A DNA stretch of 5,583 nucleotides from Mollicutes bacterium (lineage in GTDB: Bacteria > Bacillota_I > Bacilli_A > RF39 > UBA660), in the NCBI GenBank assembly GCA_012841465.1, contig DUUS01000140.1, positions 1 through 5,583 on the forward strand, given 5' to 3'. Positions within the stretch are counted from its first letter, which is position 1. Every line of letters starts with the position of its first letter. Below are positions 1-5,326 of the stretch, in pieces. Under the pieces are notes generated by a model that saw only the letters and a list, made by a program, of their open reading frames with translations, made no database searches and was not told where the DNA came from. The position numbers and the translations under genes were made by a program.

Positions 1-674
1 CACATATTTACTGTTTCATTATTATCTAGAATAAAATATCCTTTAGACCAGTTATATTTATTAACTCTTTTAGTGTTAACAATGCAAGCTCTGTGTACTC
101 TAACAAATCTGTCGTCTAATTTTTCTAAAAGTTCATTTAAACTCATATTTACTAAAAATTTATTATTACTAGTATTTATAACTAGTTTTCTTTCAGTAGT
201 ATCTCTATATATGTAAGTGATATCTTTGTAATAAATTTGAACTTTAATTCTATTATTCGAATAAGTAAATTTTCCATAATCTGATTTTTGATTTATGATT
301 ACATTTATATCTTGAGCTAGTCTTCCCTCTAAGTCAAAGAATTTTTCAATGAAATCAAAGACTTTAAAAACACTTCTAAAGACGGTTTCAAACATTTTAT
401 CATGACTAGTTACAAAGATAATTTCGCTATCCCAGTCTTCTTTTCTTATCTTTTTAGCTATTTCTAAACCAGATATTGATTTACCTAGTTCAATGTCTAA
501 AATATAAACTTTTTGGATTGACCTATCATTTATTATTTTGTCTAATTCTTTGTTGTACTCTCTAAATTCTTCGATGTAATATTCTATGTCAGTCTTAAAT
601 AACTCGGTTTTAATAACTTCCGAAATTCGATTTCTAAAGATTTCATCATCATCTACCACGACAAACTTAATCAC
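1..674 (-). CDS. LytTR-family response regulator, partial (3' end beyond the left edge)
   Basis: This is a two-component response regulator that probably binds DNA after phosphorylation by a sensor kinase not in this window. About 224 codons are open with no stop, and the C-terminus lies outside. Residues 1-115 form a receiver domain. An acidic pocket is seen at D8-D10, the likely phospho-acceptor is D60 in ILDIEL, the switch Thr is T89, and the conserved Lys is K111. K111 is followed by Phe where the family usually has Pro. Residues ~133-224 match a LytTR DNA-binding domain (AgrA/ComE/VirR type), with the hallmark FVRVHRACIVN at 190-200. I chose GTG at 674: it gives the typical N-terminus MIKFVVVDDDE and has GAGGG upstream (686-690). 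An in-frame ATG at 692 would add six residues, but it has no Shine-Dalgarno site and would lie about 9 nt from the predicted transcript start. Family is secure; its target genes are unknown. Confidence 0.9.
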   Translation of the reverse strand, partial: MIKFVVVDDDEIFRNRISEVIKTELFKTDIEYYIEEFREYNKELDKIINDRSIQKVYILDIELGKSISGLEIAKKIRKEDWDSEIIFVTSHDKMFETVFRSVFKVFDFIEKFFDLEGRLAQDINVIINQKSDYGKFTYSNNRIKVQIYYKDITYIYRDTTERKLVINTSNNKFLVNMSLNELLEKLDDRFVRVHRACIVNTKRVNKYNWSKGYFILDNNETVNM

Positions 675-707
675 ACTATCACATACCCTCATTACTACAA
701 CAAACTA

Positions 708-736
708 ATTGTATCAAAACAAAGACTAGTCTACAA
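708..736 (-). promoter_or_regulatory. Predicted sigma-A promoter of the LytTR regulator gene
   Basis: Reading the minus strand, a -35 TTGTAG (731-736) is followed by a 17-nt spacer and a -10 TACAAT (708-713). TG one base before the hexamer gives an extended -10. The predicted start of transcription is near 701, leaving about 27 nt to the GTG start at 674 with GAGGG inside that leader. The good spacing suggests the regulator has its own promoter, although no terminator separates it from smpB. Prediction from sequence only. Confidence 0.6.
723..732. repeat. 10-bp perfect palindrome AGACTAGTCT in the promoter spacer
   Basis: AGACTAGTCT reads identically on both strands. It sits between the -35 and -10 of the predicted regulator promoter and touches the -35 hexamer. 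A symmetric site in this position would suit a dimeric repressor or activator. It does not resemble the LytTR direct-repeat consensus, so autoregulation by the neighbouring protein is not supported. Function unknown. Confidence 0.35.
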
Positions 737-757
737 GTTAAACCATTTTTTTAACTT
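735..757. repeat. 8-bp perfect inverted repeat over the smpB stop codon and the -35 region
   Basis: AAGTTAAA at 735-742 and its exact complement TTTAACTT at 750-757 flank a 7-nt loop. The smpB stop codon (751-753) lies in one arm, and the other arm overlaps the -35 of the downstream promoter by two bases. The stem has only one G-C pair, and on the minus strand no T-run follows it, so it is not a convincing terminator for smpB. It could be an operator for the regulator gene or a chance AT-rich repeat. Confidence 0.4.
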
Positions 758-1173
758 TTTAGATCTCTTTCAAGATCCCTTTTTTTAATAGACTCTCTTT
801 TATCATATAGATGTTTTCCCTTGCAAAGACCAATCAAGACTTTTGCTCTACCTTTTTTTAAATATAATTTTAAAGGTATAATTGTATAACCTTCTCTATT
901 TACTTCTTTATCTAGTTTTAAAATTTCTTTTTTATGAAGAAGAAGTTTTCTGGTTTCTCTTTCTTCATGATTAAATCTATTTCCTTCTTCATATCTAGCA
1001 ATATACATATTAATAATAAAAGCCTCACCGTTTCGTATTATTACGTGAGAGTCTTTTAAATCAACTGAACCTTTTCTGATTGATTTAATTTCAGTTCCTT
1101 TAAGTACTATTCCTGCTTCTAACTCTCTTTCAACAAAATAATCAAAATATGCTCTTCTATTTTTAATTTCCAT
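751..1173 (-). CDS. smpB: SsrA-binding protein SmpB
   Basis: SmpB binds the tRNA-like part of tmRNA and brings it to stalled ribosomes for trans-translation. The 140 residues match the family end to end: N-terminal NRRAYFDYF (5-13), GTEIKSIR (26-33), the very conserved GNRFNHEERETRKLLLHKKEI (64-84, key residues NRFNH and RKLLLH), GYTIIPLKLYLKKGRAKV (95-112) and YDKRESIKKRD (123-133). I chose ATG at 1173 because AGGTGA lies just upstream (1179-1184) and the protein then starts as expected; a GTG at 1182 adds only three residues and would lack that site. The start lies inside the end of rnr (11-nt overlap), so the two are almost surely co-transcribed. At 140 residues it is somewhat shorter than the usual ~150-160, with the shortening in the basic C-terminal tail. 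Confidence 0.97.
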   Translation of the reverse strand: MEIKNRRAYFDYFVERELEAGIVLKGTEIKSIRKGSVDLKDSHVIIRNGEAFIINMYIARYEEGNRFNHEERETRKLLLHKKEILKLDKEVNREGYTIIPLKLYLKKGRAKVLIGLCKGKHLYDKRESIKKRDLERDLKS

Positions 1174-3256
1174 CTTTATCACCTATTACTTCAAAGTCTA
1201 CGGTTTTTGTTTCTTTACTAGCTCCAACTACCTTAACTTTAACTTTATCTCCTAAGCGGTATCTTTTCTTGGTATTATCTCCGATTAAAGAAACAAGCTC
1301 GGGTACATAGTTATAATAATCCCCAACAAGCGAATTTACATGAACTAAACCTTCAACTAAGTTATCAAGCTGAACAAAGAAGCCAAACATTGTAACCCCA
1401 GATATAACTCCCTCATACACTTTACCAATATGATTTTCCATAAATTCAGCCATTTTTAAATCAACTACTTCACGCTCTGCTTCAACTGATTCTTGCTCTC
1501 TAGTAGAGGTGTGCTCTGAAATTGAAGAAAGTTTACTTTCCCAGTGTTTTATATTATCCATATTAGCATTAATATGAAACTCTCTAATAAGTCTGTGTAC
1601 TACTAAATCAGGATATCTTCTAATCGGACTAGTAAAGTGGGTATAACAAGGACTACCTAGTCCAAAGTGTCCGATATTATCACTTGAATAAACGGCTTTT
1701 TTCATACTTCTTAAAAGAAGTGAAGAAAGTACCATAAACTCTTCTTTATCTTTAAGTTGACTAAGTATTTTTTGCATTGATGATGGTTTTATATTAGTAA
1801 ACTTGCCAACCAATTTATAACCCATTAAAGATACTATTTTAATAAATTCATTAATGTTATCTTCCTTAGGATTATCATGAACTCTATATATAAATGGTAG
1901 ACCCATATTATATATATGACTAGCAACTGTTTCATTTGCCATAATCATAAAATCTTCAATTAATTTTTCGCCATCTTCTCTTATTATTCTTTTTACATCA
2001 ACGCATTTACCATTTTCAATTATTAATTTCGCTTCATCAATGTTAAAATCAATATAACCTCTTTTTATTTTCTTTTTTCTTAATATATGAGCTAATTTAT
2101 TCATATTTAATAAAGTATCTTTATATTCTTTATAATCATCACTTACAATATTTCTCATTAAAATATCATTTACTTTTTTATAAGTCATTTGTTTTTTAGA
2201 TTTTATATATGATGGAAAAATATCATAGTTAATTAATTTTCCATTTTCATCTATTTCCATCGTGCAAGAGATTGTTAATCTAATAACACCTTCATTTAAA
2301 GAACAAATTCCATTTGATAATTTATGAGGAAGCATAGGTATGACTGAATCTGCTAGGTAGCAGCTTGTACCTCTTTTATAAGCATCTTTATCAATATAAG
2401 AGTTTTCTTTTACATAATAACTTACATCAGCAATATGTACTCCTAGTTTATAGGAATTTTCAAGTACTTCAAAACTTAAAGCATCATCAATATCTTTAGT
2501 ATCATCACCATCGATAGTAAAGATATTTTGTTTGGTTAAGTCTACTCTTCCCTTTAATTCTTCTTCCTTTACTTCACTTGGTAGATTATTACTTTCATTA
2601 ATAGCCTCTTTACTAAATTCATCATAAAAGTTATATTTATAAGCGATACTTTTAATATCAATTGAAGGATCATTTTTGTGACCAATTATTTTAATAACTC
2701 TTCCAGTATATTTATTATTTCCAAGGTTTTGATTAAGGTTTACTAGGACTTTAGTACCATCAACACAGTTTTTTAAAGTGTCTTTTTCAAGATAAACATA
2801 TATTTTTTTCTTAGGATCGTCTAAAATAAAGATTACATCACCATATTTATAATAAACTGTACCGATTAGATTCTTGGTTTTTCTCTCTAAGACCTTAAGT
2901 ACTTTTCCTTCTTTTTTACCTCTATAATAGATTATTTCAGCAAGTACTATGTCTTCGTTTATCGCTTTATTTAAATTATTATAGTTTATATATAAATCAT
3001 CATCTTCTTGCAAAACAAAACCATTACCATTTTTATTAATGCTAATTTTACCTACAACAACATTACTTAAATTTTTATATAAAATATATTTATCTTTTTT
3101 TGTTTTAAAGATAAGATGTTTTTTACTTAATTTATTTAAATTATTTTCAAGTTCTTTAAGCTCTAAAGCTGTATTTAACTCTAGTAAATCATTTATTTCA
3201 ATTAAACTAAGGGCATCTTTTTTATTTTCTAACAAAGAAATAATTTTATCTTCCAT
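1163..3256 (-). CDS. rnr: Ribonuclease R (3'-5' exoribonuclease, RNB family)
   Basis: RNase R degrades structured RNA from the 3' end and in bacteria helps remove non-stop mRNA released by trans-translation. The 697 residues show an N-terminal winged-helix-like segment (~1-60), two cold-shock/OB domains (~65-195, with GHKNDPSIDIKSI at 192-204), an RNB catalytic domain (~235-560) and an S1 domain (~611-690, VTMFGFFVQL at 621-630). The metal-binding aspartates are visible in TIDGDDTKDIDDA (D249, D255, D257, D258), and the second RNB signature HFTSPIRRYPDLVVHR is at 540-555. All key residues look intact. I chose ATG at 3256 because GGAGG lies at 3261-3265 and it avoids a six-residue upstream extension from 3274. 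The protein ends seven residues past the S1 domain, without the long Lys-rich tail of E. coli RNase R. Its last codons contain the smpB ribosome-binding site. Confidence 0.97.
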   Translation of the reverse strand: MEDKIISLLENKKDALSLIEINDLLELNTALELKELENNLNKLSKKHLIFKTKKDKYILYKNLSNVVVGKISINKNGNGFVLQEDDDLYINYNNLNKAINEDIVLAEIIYYRGKKEGKVLKVLERKTKNLIGTVYYKYGDVIFILDDPKKKIYVYLEKDTLKNCVDGTKVLVNLNQNLGNNKYTGRVIKIIGHKNDPSIDIKSIAYKYNFYDEFSKEAINESNNLPSEVKEEELKGRVDLTKQNIFTIDGDDTKDIDDALSFEVLENSYKLGVHIADVSYYVKENSYIDKDAYKRGTSCYLADSVIPMLPHKLSNGICSLNEGVIRLTISCTMEIDENGKLINYDIFPSYIKSKKQMTYKKVNDILMRNIVSDDYKEYKDTLLNMNKLAHILRKKKIKRGYIDFNIDEAKLIIENGKCVDVKRIIREDGEKLIEDFMIMANETVASHIYNMGLPFIYRVHDNPKEDNINEFIKIVSLMGYKLVGKFTNIKPSSMQKILSQLKDKEEFMVLSSLLLRSMKKAVYSSDNIGHFGLGSPCYTHFTSPIRRYPDLVVHRLIREFHINANMDNIKHWESKLSSISEHTSTREQESVEAEREVVDLKMAEFMENHIGKVYEGVISGVTMFGFFVQLDNLVEGLVHVNSLVGDYYNYVPELVSLIGDNTKKRYRLGDKVKVKVVGASKETKTVDFEVIGDKDGN
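1179..1184 (-). promoter_or_regulatory. Ribosome-binding site that decides the smpB start
   Basis: AGGTGA on the minus strand lies 5 nt before the ATG at 1173. It is made of the rnr codons for Ile-Gly-Asp near the C-terminus of RNase R. This placement decides the ATG at 1173 over the GTG at 1182 and points to translational coupling of rnr and smpB. Confidence 0.7.
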
Positions 3257-3260
3257 ATTG

Positions 3261-3283
3261 CCTCCATATAACATTATAACACC
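3261..3283 (-). promoter_or_regulatory. Extended -10 promoter and Shine-Dalgarno site of rnr
   Basis: On the minus strand a consensus -10 TATAAT (3273-3278) has TG one base upstream, making an extended -10 (TGTTATAAT). No good -35 is present: only T-rich DNA lies at the right distance, and it overlaps the T-run of the secG terminator. Transcription should start near 3266, only about 10 nt before the ATG at 3256. The GGAGG ribosome-binding site (3261-3265) would then be at the very 5' end of the mRNA. This promoter separates rnr-smpB from the upstream operon. Confidence 0.65.
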
Positions 3284-3291
3284 AATTAATT

Positions 3292-3324
3292 AAAGAAAAT
3301 AAAAAAGTACCAAATTTGGCACTT
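3292..3324 (-). terminator. Intrinsic terminator after secG
   Basis: Read on the minus strand, the arms AAGTGCC (3318-3324) and GGTACTT (3305-3311) pair with one G-U pair, and the inner AAATTT can extend the stem to 8 bp around an AATT loop. A T-rich run follows (3292-3306). The hairpin begins 2 nt after the secG stop codon, which fits the end of the operon containing secG. On the plus strand the downstream T-tract is weak, so it is probably one-directional. Confidence 0.85.
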
Positions 3325-3326
3325 AT

Positions 3327-3542
3327 TTAACTAATATAAAGAATAAATGATAATGTAAAGAATAAAAAACCTAGAATCATTGTTAATCTACTAATAAATA
3401 ACTCTGATCCTCTTTCTTTTTGATTTTGAAATAAATCGGTATTACCACCACTTATAATTTGACTTGCATCAGAAGCTTTATTACTTTGAAGAAGTACGAT
3501 TGCGATTAAAAGTACTGATACAATTAATAATACTGTTTCCAT
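3327..3542 (-). CDS. secG: Preprotein translocase subunit SecG
   Basis: SecG is the small accessory subunit of the SecYEG channel in the cytoplasmic membrane and assists SecA-driven protein export. The 71-residue length is normal for Gram-positive SecG. Two hydrophobic segments are visible, at residues ~3-19 and ~53-70. Between them is a polar cytoplasmic loop with the typical LLQS (17-20), ISGGNTDLF (30-38) and a QKERG segment (41-45) close to the family's QKARG. The ATG at 3542 has AGGTGA (3548-3553) 5 nt upstream. It follows murF by 48 nt, with a candidate promoter in the gap and a terminator directly after the stop, so it may be made both from the murF transcript and as a short mRNA of its own. 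Confidence 0.95.
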   Translation of the reverse strand: METVLLIVSVLLIAIVLLQSNKASDASQIISGGNTDLFQNQKERGSELFISRLTMILGFLFFTLSFILYIS

Positions 3543-3565
3543 TTAACTCACCTGTTTTCTTTAAT

Positions 3566-3594
3566 AATTTAACACATATATATACTTATTTCAA
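3566..3594 (-). promoter_or_regulatory. Candidate promoter of secG
   Basis: The minus strand has TTGAAA (3589-3594, five of six matches to the -35 consensus), a 17-nt spacer, and TAAATT (3566-3571) as a weak -10 preceded by TG one base upstream. The -35 overlaps the murF stop codon. Predicted transcription starts near 3559, just before the secG ribosome-binding site. The poor -10 and strongly AT-rich context make a chance match possible. Confidence 0.4.
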
Positions 3595-4940
3595 TAATTT
3601 TCCTTAAGAAGATTAACTATTTCAATAAATTTATTGCCATTTGACGCTTTAACAAGCACTATATCACCATCTTTAAAGTACTTTTTAAGAAACTTATTAG
3701 CTTCATCTTTAGTATTAAAATGATAAACATCTTCCATTTTACTTTTAGCAATATTACTTATATTAATACAATGCTTTCCGATAGTAATTAAAGCGTCAAT
3801 AGGATTTTTCTCTAAATAATAACCAACTTCTTTATGAAGGACTTCTGCTCTTTCTCCAAGTTCATTAATATCGCCTAGGATTGCTATTTTTCTTTTTCCC
3901 TCTTCATTTATTAAATATTCAAGTCCATTTTTCATAGATTCAGGACTTGCATTATAAGAATCATCAATAATAGTAATATTTTCTTTAGTAATTGTTTTTT
4001 CTAATCTGCCTTCGGTTAAATTATACTCACTTATGCCTTTCTGTATATCTTTAATGTCTACATTTAAATATAGACCAACCGCAATAGCAAGAAGTCCATT
4101 TAAGACATAGGCACTTGTACCTACTTTGTTACTAAAGTAGAACTCTTCACCATTAATTTTAACTTTATATCCATCTTTATCAATATTATAAGCACAATAA
4201 TCAGAAGGATTATTTATTCCACAAGTTATAACATCAATATTTTTAATGTTAATATTATGAAGTGATGGATCATCATTATTAATAATTAATTTATCTTTAA
4301 GGCTTGATGTTATTTCAAGTTTAGCCTTTAAAACATTGTCTAAAGTTTTTAAGTTTTCGATATGTACTTCAAGTACATTAGTAATTACTGCTATATCAGG
4401 CTTGGCTATATCTGATAAATATTTAATTTCACCTAAATTATTCATTCCCATTTCAAGAACTAATACTTCTTCATCTTTTAATCTTAAAATAGTAAGGGGA
4501 AGACCAATATGATTATTATAGTTTTTTTCAGTAACTAAAGTTTTATATTTTTTACTAACTACTGAATAAATCATATCCCTTGTACTTGTTTTACCAACGC
4601 TTCCAGTAACTGCAACAACCTTTACATCACTTTTATCTAATTTGGAAGTAGCAAGCTTTCTTAAAGCTTCAATTGAATCTTTGACTATAATAATAGTTTT
4701 ATCTGTATCTTTTAAATTATCTAAAAAAGATTCTTCTAAAATACATACACTAGCACCATTTTCAAAGGCATTTAAATAAAATGAGTTTCCATCAAAGGAA
4801 TCACCTTTTATTCCAATATATACATCACCTTTATTAATAGTTCTCGTATCTTTAGAAAAATTAATACAATCTATATTTATATCACCTGAATATAAATACC
4901 CATCACATATATCAATTATATCTTTTACTTTAAAGTGCAT
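3591..4940 (-). CDS. murF: UDP-N-acetylmuramoyl-tripeptide--D-alanyl-D-alanine ligase MurF
   Basis: MurF uses ATP to add D-Ala-D-Ala to the UDP-MurNAc tripeptide, the last cytoplasmic step in building the peptidoglycan stem peptide. The 449 residues cover the three Mur-ligase domains. The N-terminal substrate domain (~1-105) has DTRTINKGDVYIGIKG (31-46). The central ATPase domain (~106-312) has the P-loop TGSVGKTST (112-120, Lys117), YNNHIGLP (141-148), the EMGM motif (Glu163) and TNVLEVHIENL (188-198). The C-terminal domain (~313-449) has DDSYNASPESM (326-336) and LGDINELG (355-362). The ATG at 4940 shares one base with the stop of the upstream gene, indicating co-translation in one operon. 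One oddity is the C-terminal LVKASNGNKF (429-438), where MurF usually has a Ser-Arg-Gly core; Asn replaces the Arg. MurF is preferred to other Mur ligases on the N-terminal domain and the EMGM context. Confidence 0.95.
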   Translation of the reverse strand: MHFKVKDIIDICDGYLYSGDINIDCINFSKDTRTINKGDVYIGIKGDSFDGNSFYLNAFENGASVCILEESFLDNLKDTDKTIIIVKDSIEALRKLATSKLDKSDVKVVAVTGSVGKTSTRDMIYSVVSKKYKTLVTEKNYNNHIGLPLTILRLKDEEVLVLEMGMNNLGEIKYLSDIAKPDIAVITNVLEVHIENLKTLDNVLKAKLEITSSLKDKLIINNDDPSLHNINIKNIDVITCGINNPSDYCAYNIDKDGYKVKINGEEFYFSNKVGTSAYVLNGLLAIAVGLYLNVDIKDIQKGISEYNLTEGRLEKTITKENITIIDDSYNASPESMKNGLEYLINEEGKRKIAILGDINELGERAEVLHKEVGYYLEKNPIDALITIGKHCINISNIAKSKMEDVYHFNTKDEANKFLKKYFKDGDIVLVKASNGNKFIEIVNLLKENY

Positions 4941-5326
4941 TATCTCACTCTTCTCTTATTTTTTCCTTTTATATCACTTATTATACTAGTACATAAATTC
5001 ATGACATCTCTGTGCTCGGGATGTTCATAAACCACACTTCCAATAACTTCTTTATCGGGATAAAAATGATTTTCATTATAAAAATAATAATAACCACCAA
5101 CATCATAAAAATCATTACCAAGACCAAATATAACATGAGGAACTTTACTACCTAAGTAAATTTCCCCTTCTGGAAACAGTTTCTTTAATATATAAGCATA
5201 ATACCAACAAGCTTGAGTAGTAAAAAAGCTTGTTGCAGTATGTTTTGTATTTTTTAAAAAACCTGCATTACTATACTCTTCATTAAATTTTTTATTTATT
5301 TCACTTATTACATCTAATATATTCAT
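4940..5326 (-). CDS. Hypothetical protein with a Cys-His-Asp pattern (possible papain/transglutaminase-like fold)
   Basis: I do not recognise this 128-residue protein. It has no signal peptide or membrane segment, so it is probably cytoplasmic. It is rich in aromatic residues, with YYYFYN at 79-84, and has a basic C-terminus (KNKRRVR). A Cys (C40) at the start of a predicted helix, ACWYYAYILKKLF (39-51), is followed by PHVIF (His64) and DFYDVGG (Asp75). This order resembles compact papain-like or transglutaminase-like domains, but whether it is an enzyme is inference. The ATG at 5326 overlaps the enolase TGA by 4 nt (ATGA), and a purine-rich GAGGAAGAG just upstream, inside eno, can serve as its ribosome-binding site. 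Its stop overlaps the murF start by 1 nt. Tight coupling on both sides shows it is a real gene in the operon. A degenerate or structural role is equally possible. Confidence 0.8.
   Translation of the reverse strand: MNILDVISEINKKFNEEYSNAGFLKNTKHTATSFFTTQACWYYAYILKKLFPEGEIYLGSKVPHVIFGLGNDFYDVGGYYYFYNENHFYPDKEVIGSVVYEHPEHRDVMNLCTSIISDIKGKNKRRVR

Noticed and set aside
675..692. ATG at 692 as the start of the LytTR regulator
   Set aside because: It is in frame, but has no Shine-Dalgarno site and only a ~9-nt predicted leader. GTG at 674 gives the standard receiver N-terminus and has GAGGG upstream, although 11 nt is a long spacing, so some doubt remains.
675..750. tmRNA (ssrA) or another structured RNA downstream of smpB
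   Set aside because: The gap is only 76 nt and shows no TPsiC-like GGTTCGAAT motif or tag-peptide reading frame.
735..757. Intrinsic terminator for smpB
   Set aside because: The stem is almost all A-T and no T-run follows on the minus strand, so termination here is not supported.
675..760. LytTR-type direct repeat binding sites near the regulator promoter
   Set aside because: AGTTAA-like elements occur at 735-742 and 750-758, but they are inverted rather than direct repeats, mismatch the consensus, and are not spaced by 12-13 nt.
3257..3274. Upstream ATG at 3274 as the rnr start
   Set aside because: It would add six residues (MLYGGN), lies within the predicted -10 box, and the GGAGG site favours the ATG at 3256.
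3039..3293. Plus-strand ORF of 84 codons
   Set aside because: It lies antisense to the N-terminal coding part of rnr, has Leu/Phe/Ser-rich shadow composition, no ribosome-binding site and no recognisable domain. The rnr frame is clearly the real one.
5323..5325. TGA as a tryptophan codon (Mycoplasma-type code)
   Set aside because: Enolase and murF both end with TGA right where their families end, and Trp is encoded by TGG elsewhere, so the standard bacterial code applies.
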